64,000 nt of DNA from Mycobacterium sp. GA-2829 (GTDB lineage Bacteria; Actinomycetota; Actinomycetes; Mycobacteriales; Mycobacteriaceae). The notes under the pieces were generated by a model. The model was not told where the DNA came from and did no database searches. It worked only from the letters and a program-made list of their open reading frames with translations. This document shows positions 1 through 9,688 of this stretch, one piece after another (the first letter of the stretch is position 1; the number at the start of each line of letters is the position of its first letter). The position numbers were made by a program, and so were the translations under genes. The stretch spans positions 1-64,000 of the forward strand of contig NZ_LQIT01000023.1 in assembly GCF_001499965.1 (NCBI RefSeq), given 5' to 3'.

Positions 1-194
1 AGATGCCCAGACGCCGCCGCACCCGCGCCGCCGAACGCCGCGCTCACATCGCCGCCGAACGCGCGCGCAACCAGGCCTACCTCGACCAGTACAGGCCACC
101 GCCACCGAAGATTGACGGCGAACCAGATTGTCTCGCAGATCTATTCGACAACACCCGTGCGGCTGCCGAGAACGACGAACTACCCCCATTCTGA
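1..194 (+). CDS. 13E12-repeat / HNH endonuclease family protein, C-terminal end (5' cut by window)
   Basis: Only the last ~63 codons are present; the frame is open to the window edge, so the ATG at position 3 is probably internal. The visible tail is very basic (RRTRAAERRAHIAAERARN), then proline-rich, and ends in DELPPF. A basic helix followed by a short acidic, Pro-Pro-Phe terminus is the usual C-terminus of mycobacterial DUF222/13E12-repeat proteins carrying an HNH nuclease domain. The catalytic HNH part lies outside the window, so the family call rests on the tail alone. The 65 bases to the next gene show nothing recognisable. Confidence 0.5.
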   Translation, partial: MPRRRRTRAAERRAHIAAERARNQAYLDQYRPPPPKIDGEPDCLADLFDNTRAAAENDELPPF

Positions 195-259
195 GGGGGA
201 GCCGAATTGTCCTGCGGAGGTTCGACCGCGGGGTTGGTGAGAGTAGTCGAAGGGGCGCG

Positions 260-1186
260 TCAGCCGAGTCGCGGAAGCACCTCGGCGGCAAGGCGTTCCA
301 TCTGCTCGCGATCCTCGGCGACTGTCGCGCCGAGGGGATTGCACAGCACCATCTGCGCGCCCGCGGCGATGACCTCCTGCAGCCCTCGCGCGACGTCGTC
401 CGGGGTACCCGCCACCGGCACCGCCTCGATACCCGCCATGTTGCCGTAGATCCGGTGCAGCCCCTCGAGTACGCGCTCCCTGGCCCGCGTCGCATCGTCG
501 TCGACCATCAGGTACACCCGCTTGCCGATCCGGAATCGCGTTGCGTCGCCGCCCTGTTCATCGAGTTCCCGCCGCACCGTCGCCACCGCCGTGGCGAAGC
601 TCTCCGTCGTCGACGACCCTGCGCCCAGGAACGCGTCACCATGGCGCACGGCCCGCCGCAGCGTCGCAGGGGCGTTGGCGCCGAACCAGATCGGAGGATG
701 CGGCCGCTGCACCGGCTTCGGCTGGATCGGCAGATCCTCCACCTCACGGAACCGCCCCTGGAACGTCACCCGCGGGTCGTCCGACCACGCCGCCTTCATC
801 AGCTCCAGGCCCTCGGTGAAGTACCCGACGAAGGTCTCTCGCGCCACCCCGAACGCCGCGAACTTGCGCCGCCCGCCCCCTGACGCCACCCCGACATCGA
901 GCCGCCCATGGCTGAGCCTGTCCACCGCGGTGATCGTCGCCGCCAACTGCAACGGATCATGCAGCGACGTCACGAGCACCCCCACCCCGAGCCGCAACCG
1001 CGTGGTGCACGCCGCCGCGTACGCCAACAGCTCCAGCGGCGCGATCAACGGCGTCGGCCCTATCGGCTGCTCCAACACCCATCCGCCTTCGAAACCCAAC
1101 TCCTCGGCCCGCGCCAGATAGCTGCGCACCCCCTCGGCGTCGAAGCTGTCCGGGAAGCGCTGGGGGATCGAGATCGAGAACCGCAC
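260..1186 (-). CDS. LLM-class F420-dependent oxidoreductase (luciferase-like)
   Basis: A 308-residue luciferase-like monooxygenase fold protein, probably a flavin- or F420-dependent oxidoreductase; substrate unknown. The start is taken as GTG at 1186 (VRFSISIPQRFPD), because the beta-strand-1 motif that opens this family follows at once. The frame stays open upstream to 1576, but that stretch is antisense to sppA and has no domain character. Family features are the early LARAEELGFEGGWVLEQ, the mid-protein DRLSHGRLDVGVASGGG block, and a late AGAQMVLCNPLG strand. It is divergent from sppA with only 58 bases between the starts, so the two promoters must lie back to back. Confidence 0.85.
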   Translation of the reverse strand: MRFSISIPQRFPDSFDAEGVRSYLARAEELGFEGGWVLEQPIGPTPLIAPLELLAYAAACTTRLRLGVGVLVTSLHDPLQLAATITAVDRLSHGRLDVGVASGGGRRKFAAFGVARETFVGYFTEGLELMKAAWSDDPRVTFQGRFREVEDLPIQPKPVQRPHPPIWFGANAPATLRRAVRHGDAFLGAGSSTTESFATAVATVRRELDEQGGDATRFRIGKRVYLMVDDDATRARERVLEGLHRIYGNMAGIEAVPVAGTPDDVARGLQEVIAAGAQMVLCNPLGATVAEDREQMERLAAEVLPRLG

Positions 1187-1244
1187 GTCACCACGGTACG
1201 GCGGCCCGGCCGCGGTCCCGCCGCTCGCCGGTACCCTCGGGCGT

Positions 1245-3026
1245 ATGTTCGCCTTCCTCCCCGGCATCCCCGGCCCCGACGACGTGCGCGCCCTGGTCCG
1301 ACGGGTCGACACCGCCCGCCACAAGGGCGTCCCCAACGGCTGCATCCTCGAGATCAACCTGATGTCGGTGCCGCCGGAGACCAGCGGATTCGACCCGCTC
1401 GCGATGATCACCGCCGGCGGGCGGCCCATGGTGCTGCGCCAGGTGGTCGACGCCATCCACCGCGCCGCCGAGGACGACCGGGTCGCCGGGCTCATCGCTC
1501 GCGTCCAGATCTCTGCCGCTCCCGCCGCGCCGGTCCAGGAACTGCGCGAGGCCATAACCGCGTTCAGCGCCGCCAAACCGTCGGTCGCCTGGGCTGAGAC
1601 CTACCCCGGCACCCTGTCCTACTACCTCGCCTCCGCCTTCCGCGAGGTGTGGATGCAACCGTCGGGCACCGTCGGCCTGGTCGGTTTCGCCACCAGCGCA
1701 CTGTTCCTGCGTGACGCCCTCGACAAGGCGGGTATCGAGGCGCAGTTCACCGCCCGCGGCGAATACAAGTCCGCCGCAAACCTTTTCACACAGGACAGCT
1801 ACACCGAACCGCACCGGGAAGCGGACAGCCGGCTGATCGAGAGCCTCAACCAGCAGGTGCTCGCCGCCGTCGCCGAGTCACGCAAGCTCGACACGGCCAC
1901 TCTCGACGCGCTGGCCGACAAGGCCCCGCTGCTGCGCGACGACGCCACCGCGGGCGGCCTCGTCGACCGGATCGGGTTCCGCGACGAGGCCTACGCACGC
2001 ATCGCCGAACTCACCGGCGCCGAAGGGATCTCGCCACAGAACGTCGACGGCCCCGATGCACCGCCACGGTTGTTCCTCACCCGCTACGCCCGCGCCACCG
2101 CATCGGGCGGCGGACCGTCGGTGCCCGGCCGCAAGGCCAAACCCGCCATCGCGGTCGTGACCCTGCACGGCCCGATCGTCAGCGGCCGCGGCGGCCCCGG
2201 CCTGACACCGATGGGCAGCTCGAGCGCCGGTGGCGACACCATCGCCGCCGCCCTGCGGGAAGCCGCCGCCGACAAGGACGTCGCCGCGATCGTGCTGCGC
2301 GTCGAGAGCCCCGGCGGATCGGTCACCGGCTCGGAGACCATCTGGCGCGAGGTGCTGCGCGCCCGCGAGGGCGGCACCCCCGTCGTCGCCTCCATGGGCG
2401 CCGTCGCCGCATCCGGCGGCTACTACGTGTCGATGGGCGCCGACGCCATTGTCGCCAACCCCGGCACGATCACCGGATCGATCGGCGTGGTCACCGGCAA
2501 GCTGGTGGCCCGCGAACTCAAGGACCGGCTCGGGGTCGGCTCGGACGCGGTGCGCACCAACGCCAACGCCGATGCGTGGTCGGCGAATTCGCCGTTCACC
2601 GACGAACAGCGCGCGCACGTCGAAGCCGAGGCCGACCTGTTCTACAACGACTTCGTCGAGCGCGTCGCCGACGGTCGCGGCCTCGCCGTGGACGACGTCG
2701 CCGAGGTCGCCCGCGGCCGGGTGTGGACCGGCGCCGACGCCAAGGACCGCGGACTGGTCGACGAACTCGGCGGCCTGCGCACCGCCGTCGACCGCGCCAA
2801 GGCCGTCGCCGGCCTGGACCGCGACGCCGACGTGCGGATCGTCAACTACCCGGGCTCGTCGCTCCTCGACGTCCTGCGACCCAAGCAGTCCTCGCAGCCC
2901 GCGGTGGCGTCGCTGCCCGATGCGCTGGGCGTGCTGGTCGGCCGTTCGGTGCTCAACCTCGTCGACACCGCCGAGCGCTCGCTGAGCGGCGTCAGTGCGA
3001 TGTGGTTCGGGGACTACCGGTTCTGA
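1245..3026 (+). CDS. sppA: Signal peptide peptidase SppA, 67K type
   Basis: Membrane-associated serine protease that clears cleaved signal peptides. It has 593 residues, close to the M. tuberculosis protein, and the tandem layout of the long SppA class. The N-terminal half supplies the general-base lysine (ARGEYKSAANLFT, K175). The C-terminal half supplies the nucleophile in GAVAASGGYYVS (S390), followed by the conserved NPGTITGSIGVV. No strong N-terminal membrane helix is visible, so membrane attachment is not obvious. The stop overlaps the convergent methyltransferase gene by 13 bases. Position between the ribosomal-protein/secY region and the methyltransferases matches Rv0724 in M. tuberculosis. 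Confidence 0.93.
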   Translation: MFAFLPGIPGPDDVRALVRRVDTARHKGVPNGCILEINLMSVPPETSGFDPLAMITAGGRPMVLRQVVDAIHRAAEDDRVAGLIARVQISAAPAAPVQELREAITAFSAAKPSVAWAETYPGTLSYYLASAFREVWMQPSGTVGLVGFATSALFLRDALDKAGIEAQFTARGEYKSAANLFTQDSYTEPHREADSRLIESLNQQVLAAVAESRKLDTATLDALADKAPLLRDDATAGGLVDRIGFRDEAYARIAELTGAEGISPQNVDGPDAPPRLFLTRYARATASGGGPSVPGRKAKPAIAVVTLHGPIVSGRGGPGLTPMGSSSAGGDTIAAALREAAADKDVAAIVLRVESPGGSVTGSETIWREVLRAREGGTPVVASMGAVAASGGYYVSMGADAIVANPGTITGSIGVVTGKLVARELKDRLGVGSDAVRTNANADAWSANSPFTDEQRAHVEAEADLFYNDFVERVADGRGLAVDDVAEVARGRVWTGADAKDRGLVDELGGLRTAVDRAKAVAGLDRDADVRIVNYPGSSLLDVLRPKQSSQPAVASLPDALGVLVGRSVLNLVDTAERSLSGVSAMWFGDYRF

Positions 3027-3928
3027 TACGTGCCGCTGACGTAGACGATCTCGCCCAGCGGGTCGACCTCGTGCTCTACCAACGGAACCCCGTGCTGGGC
3101 GAAGAGGTCGGCGCGCGGTAGCCCGGTCATCTCCCACCCGAGTGACGTCAGGTACTCCATGACGTGCTTGCGTTCACCGTGGTAGATCAGCGACGGCATG
3201 TCGATGTCGACCCCGAACGCGCGCATCTGCGCGCCCGCCGCGGCGGCCTGTTCGGGATCGAAATCGCGGATTCCCGGCACGTATTCGGTCGCGACCGTAC
3301 TGCCCGGCGCGCTCAACGCGGTGATGTTGTCGAACAGCAGATCCTGCGCCTCCGGCGGCAGGTAGATCAGCAGTCCCTCGGCGCACCACGCCGTCGGCGC
3401 GGCGCTGTCGAACCCCGCCGCCTGCAGGGCGGCGGGCCAGTCCTCCCGCAGATCCATTGCGACAGGACGTAACTGGGCGATGGGGGAGGCGCCGATGCCG
3501 GCCAGCGTCGACGTCTTGAACTCGATCACCGCCGGCTGGTCGATCTCGTAGACCACCGTGCCGTCGGGCCACGGCAGCCGGTAGGACCGCGAGTCCAGAC
3601 CCGACGCGAGGATCACCACCTGCCGGATACCCGCGCCCACCGACTCCAGGAAGTAGTCGTCGAAAAACCTTGTGCGCAACGCCATCTCGTCGATGCGGGC
3701 CTGAATCCCGGCCGCAGTCGCCGGATCGAGACCGGCCGCGTCGAACCCGTCGTCGGCCACCTTGGTGAAGAAGTCGATCCCCACCGCACGCACCAGCGGC
3801 GCCGCGTACGGATCGTCGATCAGCCCGCGCGGATCCCGGCTCGCCACCGCCCGGCCCGCCGCCACCATCGCCGCCGTCGCGCCCACACTCGACGCCACAT
3901 CCCAGCTGTCCCCGTGCGAGCGGGCCAT
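3014..3928 (-). CDS. Class I SAM-dependent methyltransferase, LCM/TIGR00027 family (copy 1)
   Basis: A 304-residue protein of the leucine-carboxyl-methyltransferase-like family that is expanded in mycobacteria; substrate not known. It opens with the family signature ([21 protein letters not shown]), then LIDDPYAAPLVRAVG. The SAM-binding core [20 protein letters not shown] follows, with the acidic strand VYEIDQPAVIEFK and the post-core [19 protein letters not shown] block. It is the last of four tandem paralogues read leftwards with 5-10 base gaps, presumably one operon from the promoter near 6690. It converges on and overlaps sppA by 13 bases. Rv0725c/Rv0726c occupy this place in M. tuberculosis. 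Confidence 0.9.
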   Translation of the reverse strand: MARSHGDSWDVASSVGATAAMVAAGRAVASRDPRGLIDDPYAAPLVRAVGIDFFTKVADDGFDAAGLDPATAAGIQARIDEMALRTRFFDDYFLESVGAGIRQVVILASGLDSRSYRLPWPDGTVVYEIDQPAVIEFKTSTLAGIGASPIAQLRPVAMDLREDWPAALQAAGFDSAAPTAWCAEGLLIYLPPEAQDLLFDNITALSAPGSTVATEYVPGIRDFDPEQAAAAGAQMRAFGVDIDMPSLIYHGERKHVMEYLTSLGWEMTGLPRADLFAQHGVPLVEHEVDPLGEIVYVSGTYQNR

Positions 3929-3936
3929 CGGCTACC

Positions 3937-4833
3937 TCACTTCAATGTCGCGGTCAGATACCCGGAGTCCGACGCCACCGCCGCCATCTCGGCGGGGTAC
4001 TCGAACCCGTTGGCAGCGTACGCCTGCACCGACGTCAGCACCTCGATGTCCCAACCCCGTTCGGCGAGATACGTACCGGCCGCGGTGCGGTCCTCGGTGT
4101 AGAAAAGGTCGAGCAGGTCGATCTCCGAGCCGACGTGTTTGGACCATTCGCTCACGCGCTGGAGCCACGCGTCGCGGTTCGCCCCGAAGTCCATGTGCTC
4201 GGTGGCGATCCGGCTGCCCGGCGCCGACAGCGCGATGATGTTGTCGAACAACCGGTCCTGCGCCTCGGGTGGCAGATAGATCAACAACCCCTCGGCGATC
4301 CACGCCGTCGGTGCGGTCGGGTCGAAGCCGGCGGCCCGCAGCGCGACCGCCCAGTCGTCGCGCAGATCGATCGCCACGGTGCGCAGTTCGGCGGTGGGGG
4401 AGGCGCCGAGGTCGGCCAGCGTGCGGGTCTTGAACTCGATGACCTCGGGCTGGTCGATCTCGTAGACGACGGTCCCCGCCGGCCAGTCCAAGCGATACGC
4501 GCGGGTGTCCAGCCCCGAGGCCAGGATCACCGCCTGCCGCACCCCCGCCGCGGTCGCGGTAATGAAGAAGTCGTCGAAGAACCGCGTCCGCACCGCGATC
4601 TGCTCGGAGGCGCGCCGGTTGTCGAGCATCGGGTGGCCCTCGACGTGCAACTCACCGTCGGCGCGCTTGTTGCAGTAATCCAGGCCGACGGCCTTGACCA
4701 ACGGATCGGCGTACGGGTCGAAGATCAGCGGGTCGGGCTGTTTGGACGCCAGTGCGCGGGACGCGGCCACGCCGGTCGCCGTCGAACCGACGCTGGACGC
4801 CAGATCCCAGGTATCACCCTCGGTACGGGTCAT
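3937..4833 (-). CDS. Class I SAM-dependent methyltransferase, LCM/TIGR00027 family (copy 2)
   Basis: 298 residues, with the same motif order as its neighbours: [40 protein letters not shown]-binding [40 protein letters not shown] and [19 protein letters not shown]. It differs from copies 1, 3 and 4 in the stretch after the start ([15 protein letters not shown]), where the paralogues diverge and which may shape the substrate pocket. Eight bases separate its stop from the start of copy 1, and five bases separate its start from the stop of copy 3. It is therefore almost certainly co-transcribed. Function beyond methyl transfer cannot be inferred. Confidence 0.9.
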   Translation of the reverse strand: MTRTEGDTWDLASSVGSTATGVAASRALASKQPDPLIFDPYADPLVKAVGLDYCNKRADGELHVEGHPMLDNRRASEQIAVRTRFFDDFFITATAAGVRQAVILASGLDTRAYRLDWPAGTVVYEIDQPEVIEFKTRTLADLGASPTAELRTVAIDLRDDWAVALRAAGFDPTAPTAWIAEGLLIYLPPEAQDRLFDNIIALSAPGSRIATEHMDFGANRDAWLQRVSEWSKHVGSEIDLLDLFYTEDRTAAGTYLAERGWDIEVLTSVQAYAANGFEYPAEMAAVASDSGYLTATLK

Positions 4834-4838
4834 CTGAC

Positions 4839-5744
4839 TTACTCCTGATTCCTGATCGCGGTGACGGCGAAGGACTGGCGCAGCGCTTCGACCTCGTCGC
4901 CGGTGGGGAAGGGCCGCCCGTAGTGGGCGAACATGTCGGGCCTGCTGCGCGCGTCGACCGTCCAGCCGCGCTCGCGCAGGTACTCGACCACCGGGTTGCG
5001 CTCACCGTCGTAGAACAACTCGGCCATGTCCAACTCCAGGCCGTGGCGGCGCCACTCCTCGCTCATGCGCTGCGAACTCGCCCCGATCCGCGCGGACGGG
5101 TCCGGGTGGAATTCGGTGGCCACCCGGCTGCCCGGCGCCGAGAGCGCGGTGATGTTGTCGAACAACCGGTCCTGCGCCTCGGGCGGCAGATAGATCAGCA
5201 GCCCCTCGGCGATCCACGCCGTCGGCGCCGCCGGATCGAAACCCGCCGCCCGCAGCGCGGCGGGCCAGTCGTCGCGCAGATCGATCGCGACGGGACGCAA
5301 CTCGGCCGCCGGCGTGGCGCCCAGATCGGCGAGCGTGCGGGTCTTGAACTCGATGACCTCGGGCTGATCGATCTCGTAGACCACCGTGCCGTCGGGCCAC
5401 GGCAGCCGGTAGGCGCGCGCGTCCAGACCCGACGCCAGGATCACCGCCTGCCGTACCTCCGGGCCCGATGACAGGAAGAAGTCGTCGAAGAACCGGGTCC
5501 GGACGGCCATCACCTCGGTCATCACCGACAGCATCGCCGCGTTGTCCGGCTCGAGCGTGATCTCCCCGTCGAGCAGCTTCACGAAGTACGGCACCCCGAC
5601 CGCGCGCACGAGCGCCTCGGCGTAGGGGTCGTCGATCAACGCGTCGGGGCCGCGGCTGGCGACCGCCCGTCCGGTCGCGACCATCGTCGCGGTCGCCCCC
5701 ACACTCGACGCCAGATCCCAGGTGTCCTGATCGCTGCGTGCCAT
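4839..5744 (-). CDS. Class I SAM-dependent methyltransferase, LCM/TIGR00027 family (copy 3)
   Basis: 301 residues. It carries [39 protein letters not shown], the SAM site [20 protein letters not shown] and the acidic strand [20 protein letters not shown]. Its central third is nearly the same as copy 2 at protein level, suggesting a recent duplication or gene conversion between the two. Start ATG 5744 gives the normal MARSD opening shared with copies 1 and 4. It lies inside the four-gene cluster with 5 and 10 base spacers. Specific substrate unknown. Confidence 0.9.
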   Translation of the reverse strand: MARSDQDTWDLASSVGATATMVATGRAVASRGPDALIDDPYAEALVRAVGVPYFVKLLDGEITLEPDNAAMLSVMTEVMAVRTRFFDDFFLSSGPEVRQAVILASGLDARAYRLPWPDGTVVYEIDQPEVIEFKTRTLADLGATPAAELRPVAIDLRDDWPAALRAAGFDPAAPTAWIAEGLLIYLPPEAQDRLFDNITALSAPGSRVATEFHPDPSARIGASSQRMSEEWRRHGLELDMAELFYDGERNPVVEYLRERGWTVDARSRPDMFAHYGRPFPTGDEVEALRQSFAVTAIRNQE

Positions 5745-5754
5745 CGCGCGCTCC

Positions 5755-6681
5755 CTACTTGACTGCGGTCACGTACCGGACGTCGGCGAAGTTGGCGCTG
5801 CCGTGCTGCGCCGACGGCAGCCCGCACTTGGCCAACAGATCGGTGGCGGTGATGGTGTCGGTGCGCCAGCCCCGCGCGCCCAGGTACTCGGCCACCTCGG
5901 CGCGCTCGCCGGTGTAGACCAGCTCGGAGAAGTCGAGGTCGAACCCGAACTGGCGCCACTGCTCGCGCAGGGACTGCATCCGCTCGCGGATCTGCTCCTC
6001 GTCGGCGTCCGGTGAACTCACCACACCCTCGGCAGCCACCCGGCTGCCCGCCGGGCTGATCTCGGTGATCTGGTCGAGCAGCCGGTCCTGCGCCTCGGGC
6101 GGTAAGTACCCGAACAGTCCTTCGGCGATCCACGCCGTCGGCTTGGCGCGGTCGAACCCGGCGGCCTCCAGCGCGCCGATCCAGTCGTCGCGCAGATCCA
6201 CCGCGACCGTCCGGTGCTCGGTGGTGGGCCGTGCGCCCAACCGGGCCAGGGTGTCGGTCTTGAACGCGATCACGTCGGGCTGGTCGATCTCGAACACCAC
6301 GGTGCCGGCCGGCCACGGCAGCCGGTAGGCGCGCGAGTCCAGCCCGGACGCCAGGATCACGGCCTGTCGGACTCCGGCGTCGACGGCGTCGGAGAAGAAG
6401 TCGTCGAAGAAGCGGGTGCGGGCGGCCATCCCGTCGGCAAAGCGATCCATGTTGCCCACGCCGCCGGTGCCCTCAGGGTCGAGGTCGGTCGGCTTGATGT
6501 CGCCGGAGGCGAGGCGACTGAAGAAGTCGACACCCACCGCACGCACGAGAGGTTCGGCGAACGGGTCGTCGATCACCGCATCCGGCTGCCGCGATGCCAC
6601 GGCCCGCGCGGCCGCGACCATGGTAGCGGTGGCGCCGACGCTGGACGCCAGATCCCACGTGTCATTGTCGGATCGAGCCAT
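5755..6681 (-). CDS. Class I SAM-dependent methyltransferase, LCM/TIGR00027 family (copy 4, operon-proximal)
   Basis: 308 residues and first in the presumed operon. A GGAAGGGG ribosome-binding site on the minus strand lies just upstream of ATG 6681. Signature blocks are [59 protein letters not shown] and [19 protein letters not shown]. The residue after LF is Gly-Tyr, where the other three have Ile-Tyr. It also has a longer acidic insert ([14 protein letters not shown]) near residue 70. It is divergent from secY across about 260 bases, matching the border between the Rv0725c-type cluster and secY in M. tuberculosis. Confidence 0.9.
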   Translation of the reverse strand: MARSDNDTWDLASSVGATATMVAAARAVASRQPDAVIDDPFAEPLVRAVGVDFFSRLASGDIKPTDLDPEGTGGVGNMDRFADGMAARTRFFDDFFSDAVDAGVRQAVILASGLDSRAYRLPWPAGTVVFEIDQPDVIAFKTDTLARLGARPTTEHRTVAVDLRDDWIGALEAAGFDRAKPTAWIAEGLFGYLPPEAQDRLLDQITEISPAGSRVAAEGVVSSPDADEEQIRERMQSLREQWRQFGFDLDFSELVYTGERAEVAEYLGARGWRTDTITATDLLAKCGLPSAQHGSANFADVRYVTAVK

Positions 6682-6930
6682 CGTGGACCCCTTCCGCAGA
6701 TAATTAGCCGATGTAACCAGTGTCGGCGACTGTACGCTTCGAATCTGAAAGCAATCTGCGAGCCGCCCAGCGATGCGGGGGTGCGGGGTGGTGGCTGTTA
6801 CTCTCGTAGACTGTTTGACGCGCGCCGCTAGCAGGCTTGATGTGCTGCTTGAGACGGTGCGTACGACTTGACCATGACGCTGGTTTGTCCAGCCCCATTT
6901 GGCACGCCGCGCTCACGAGGTCGGCTGCGC

Positions 6931-6941
6931 AGGAGGAAAGA
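6931..6941 (+). promoter_or_regulatory. Ribosome-binding site deciding the secY start
   Basis: AGGAGG at 6931-6936 sits five bases before GTG 6942. It fixes the secY start at GTG rather than the in-frame codons near 6837. The resulting protein begins VLSAFISSLRT and is 441 residues, the length of M. tuberculosis SecY. The rest of 6682-6930 has no gene; a TAGACT hexamer at 6807-6812 could be a -10 element for secY but has no convincing -35. Confidence 0.85.
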
Positions 6942-8267
6942 GTGCTCTCGGCTTTCATCTCGTCGCTGCGGACTGCCGATCTGAGGCGCAAGATCCTGTT
7001 CACCATCGGGGTCGTGCTGCTCTATCGCGCGGGCGCACAACTTCCGTCGCCCGGGGTCAACTACCCGAACGTGCAGGAGTGCATCGCCCAGGTCAGCGGT
7101 GGCGACTCGGGCCAGATCTACTCGCTGATCAACCTGTTCTCCGGCGGCGCGCTACTGCAGTTGTCGGTTTTCGCGGTGGGCGTCATGCCCTACATCACCG
7201 CGAGCATCATCGTGCAGCTGCTCACCGTGGTGATCCCGCGGTTCGAACAGCTGCGCAAGGAGGGGCAGGCCGGACAGGCCAAGATGACGCAGTACACGCG
7301 TTATCTGGCGGTCGCGCTGGCCATCCTGCAGTCCACCAGCATCGTGGCCCTGGCCGCCAACGGCGGCCTGCTGCAGGGCTGCTCGCTCGACATCATCGAC
7401 GATTCGGCGATCTTCTCGCTCATCGTCATCGTGATCGTGATGACCGCGGGCGCCACCCTGGTCATGTGGATGGGTGAGCTGGTCACCGAGCGCGGCATCG
7501 GCAACGGTATGTCGCTGCTGATCTTCGCCAGCATCGCCGCCGCCATCCCCGGCGAGGGCAAGTCGATCCTCGACAGCCGCGGCGGCGTGGTCTTCACGCT
7601 GGTCTGCGTGGCCGCGCTGATCATCATCATCGGCGTCGTGTTCGTCGAGCAGGGCCAGCGCCGCATCCCGGTCCAGTACGCCAAGCGCATGGTCGGCCGC
7701 CGCATGTACGGCGGCACGTCGACCTACCTGCCGCTCAAGGTCAACCAGGCCGGCGTCATCCCGGTGATCTTCGCGTCCTCGCTGATCTACATCCCGCACC
7801 TGATCACGCAGCTGATCCAGAGCGGTAGCTCCAACCCGGGCACCGGCTGGTGGGACCGCTTCGTCGCGGAGTACCTCACCGACCCGAGCAGTCCCTGGTA
7901 CATCGGGATCTACTTCGCGCTGATCATCTTCTTCACCTACTTCTACGTGTCCATCACGTTCAACCCGGACGAGCGCGCCGACGAAATGAAGAAGTTCGGT
8001 GGCTTCATCCCGGGCATCCGGCCGGGTAAGCCGACCGCGGACTATCTGCGCTACGTGCTGAGCCGGATCACCCTGCCGGGTTCGATCTACCTCGGTGTGA
8101 TCGCCGTGCTGCCGAACCTGTTCCTGCAGATCGGCAACACCGGCACCGTCCAGAACCTGCCGTTCGGCGGCACCGCGGTGCTGATCATGATCGGCGTCGG
8201 CCTGGACACCGTGAAGCAGATCGAAAGCCAGCTGATGCAGCGCAACTACGAAGGCTTTTTGAAGTGA
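6942..8267 (+). CDS. secY: Protein translocase subunit SecY
   Basis: Pore-forming subunit of the SecYEG channel in the plasma membrane; essential for general protein export. The 441 residues contain the expected ten hydrophobic segments. Diagnostic motifs are the plug/TM2 region SPGVNYPNVQECI and LINLFSGGALLQLSVFAVGVMPYITASI, the cytosolic loop VEQGQRRIPVQYAKRMVGRR, and the C-terminal loop NPDERADEMKKFGGFIPGIR that contacts SecA and the ribosome. The gene starts with GTG after a strong AGGAGG. It is followed after 15 bases by adk and then mapA, the conserved actinobacterial secY-adk-map operon. Confidence 0.98.
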   Translation: MLSAFISSLRTADLRRKILFTIGVVLLYRAGAQLPSPGVNYPNVQECIAQVSGGDSGQIYSLINLFSGGALLQLSVFAVGVMPYITASIIVQLLTVVIPRFEQLRKEGQAGQAKMTQYTRYLAVALAILQSTSIVALAANGGLLQGCSLDIIDDSAIFSLIVIVIVMTAGATLVMWMGELVTERGIGNGMSLLIFASIAAAIPGEGKSILDSRGGVVFTLVCVAALIIIIGVVFVEQGQRRIPVQYAKRMVGRRMYGGTSTYLPLKVNQAGVIPVIFASSLIYIPHLITQLIQSGSSNPGTGWWDRFVAEYLTDPSSPWYIGIYFALIIFFTYFYVSITFNPDERADEMKKFGGFIPGIRPGKPTADYLRYVLSRITLPGSIYLGVIAVLPNLFLQIGNTGTVQNLPFGGTAVLIMIGVGLDTVKQIESQLMQRNYEGFLK

Positions 8268-8282
8268 GAGAGGGTTCCTAAG

Positions 8283-8828
8283 TTGAGAATCGTTCTACTC
8301 GGACCGCCCGGCGCGGGTAAGGGCACGCAGGCCGCGAAGCTGGCGGACAAGCTCGGCATCCCGCACATCTCGACCGGCGATCTCTTCCGCGACAACATCA
8401 AGGGCGAGACCGAACTCGGCCTGGAGGCCAAGCGGTACCTCGACGCCGGCGACCTCGTGCCCAGCACCCTCACCAACGCTCTGGTGGAGGACCGCATCGG
8501 CCAGGTCGACGCCGAGAACGGGTTCATCCTCGACGGCTACCCGCGTTCGGTCGAACAGGCCGAGGCGCTGGAGAAGATGCTCGAGGAGCGCAACCTGTCC
8601 CTCGACGCGGTCGTCGAGTTCCGCGTCTCCGAGGACGAACTGCTCACCCGCCTCAAGGGCCGTGGCCGCGAAGACGACACCGAAGAGATCATCCTCAACC
8701 GGATGAAGGTGTACCGCGACGAGACCGCGCCGCTGCTCGACCACTACCGCGACCAGCTGAAGACCGTCGACGCCGTCGGCTCCATGGACGAGGTCTTCGC
8801 CCGCGCCCTGCAGGCGCTGGGCAAGTAA
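8283..8828 (+). CDS. adk: Adenylate kinase
   Basis: Catalyses ATP + AMP to 2 ADP in the cytoplasm. The 181-residue short form has the P-loop [10 protein letters not shown] (residues 7-16), the AMP-binding STGDLFRDN and [15 protein letters not shown], and the NMP/LID elements [11 protein letters not shown] and [13 protein letters not shown]. The usual long LID insert is absent, as in other mycobacteria. The start codon is TTG at 8283, deduced from the conserved [10 protein letters not shown] opening; a purine-rich GAGAGAGGG lies upstream. It lies 15 bases after secY and two bases before mapA. Confidence 0.98.
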   Translation: MRIVLLGPPGAGKGTQAAKLADKLGIPHISTGDLFRDNIKGETELGLEAKRYLDAGDLVPSTLTNALVEDRIGQVDAENGFILDGYPRSVEQAEALEKMLEERNLSLDAVVEFRVSEDELLTRLKGRGREDDTEEIILNRMKVYRDETAPLLDHYRDQLKTVDAVGSMDEVFARALQALGK

Positions 8829-8830
8829 CC

Positions 8831-9634
8831 GTGGCCGGCCTGAGGCTCCGCAGGGACAAGGTCGTCGCCCAGCGCACCCCCGGTGAGCTGGATGCGATGG
8901 CCGCCGCCGGGGCCCTGGTCGCGGCGGCACTGGCCGCGGTCCGCGAAGCCGCGGTCCCCGGTGTCAGCACCAAGGAGCTCGACGCGATCGCCGAGGCCGT
9001 CATCCGCGACGGCGGCGGCATCCCGTCGTTCCTCGGCTACCACGGCTTCCCCGCCAGCATCTGCTCCTCGGTCAACGACCGCGTCGTGCACGGCATCCCG
9101 TCCGAGGGCGAGACGCTGGCGTCGGGCGACCTGGTGTCCATCGACTGCGGGGCGATCCTCGAGGGCTGGCACGGCGACTCGGCCGTCACCTTCGGTGTCG
9201 GCCCGCTGATCCCCGCCGACGAGGCACTGTCGGCGGCCACCCGGGAATCCATGGAGGCGGGGATCGCCGCGATGGTGCCCGGCAACCGGTTGACCGACGT
9301 CTCGCACGCCATCGAGAAGGGCACCCGCGCCGCCGAGGCGCGCTATCAGCGCGGGTTCGGCATCGTCGACGGCTACGGCGGCCACGGCATCGGCAGGCAG
9401 ATGCACATGGACCCGTTCCTGCCCAACGAGGGCGCCCCGGGCCGCGGCCCCCATCTGGCCCCGGGATCGGTGCTGGCCATCGAACCGATGCTCACCCTCG
9501 GCACCACGAAGACCAAAGTCCTCGCCGACGAATGGACAGTGATCACCGCCGACGGCTCCCGCGCGGCACACTGGGAGCACACCGTGGCGGCCACCGAGGA
9601 CGGACCCCGCATCCTCACCCTGCCTGCGAGCTGA
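8831..9634 (+). CDS. mapA: Methionine aminopeptidase, type I
   Basis: Removes the initiator methionine from new proteins using a dinuclear metal site. The 267 residues begin at GTG 8831, two bases after the adk stop. The pita-bread fold ligands are visible in order: the [14 protein letters not shown] substrate-site histidine, [20 protein letters not shown] (two Asp ligands), [12 protein letters not shown] (His), AIEPMLTLG (Glu) and [11 protein letters not shown] (Glu). It corresponds to Rv0734, the MetAP1a-like copy next to adk. Likely translated from the secY-adk-mapA transcript. Confidence 0.97.
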   Translation: MAGLRLRRDKVVAQRTPGELDAMAAAGALVAAALAAVREAAVPGVSTKELDAIAEAVIRDGGGIPSFLGYHGFPASICSSVNDRVVHGIPSEGETLASGDLVSIDCGAILEGWHGDSAVTFGVGPLIPADEALSAATRESMEAGIAAMVPGNRLTDVSHAIEKGTRAAEARYQRGFGIVDGYGGHGIGRQMHMDPFLPNEGAPGRGPHLAPGSVLAIEPMLTLGTTKTKVLADEWTVITADGSRAAHWEHTVAATEDGPRILTLPAS

Positions 9635-9643
9635 TCGGGCCGT

Positions 9644-9671
9644 CGAACCGAACCGCCACGGAACTCGTGTA
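9644..9671 (+). promoter_or_regulatory. Candidate SigL-type ECF promoter of sigL-rslA
   Basis: CGAACC at 9644-9649 is followed after 16 bases by CGTGTA at 9666-9671. This resembles the -35 GAACC / -10 CGTG layout of extracytoplasmic-function sigma factors, including mycobacterial SigL, and would start transcription about ten bases before the sigL ATG. The GAACC is directly repeated (9645-9654). Autoregulation of sigL is known in M. tuberculosis; here it is inferred from the motif only. Confidence 0.6.
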
Positions 9672-9688
9672 CCAGGCGGAGGTTCGCG

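Noticed and set aside
1187..1576. N-terminal extension of the LLM oxidoreductase to 1576
   Set aside because: The added 130 residues are antisense to sppA and low in domain content; the family fold begins at GTG 1186.
3014..6681. Methyltransferase repeats as a mobile or satellite element
   Set aside because: Similarity follows protein coding blocks and includes diverged segments; this is gene duplication, not a mobile repeat.
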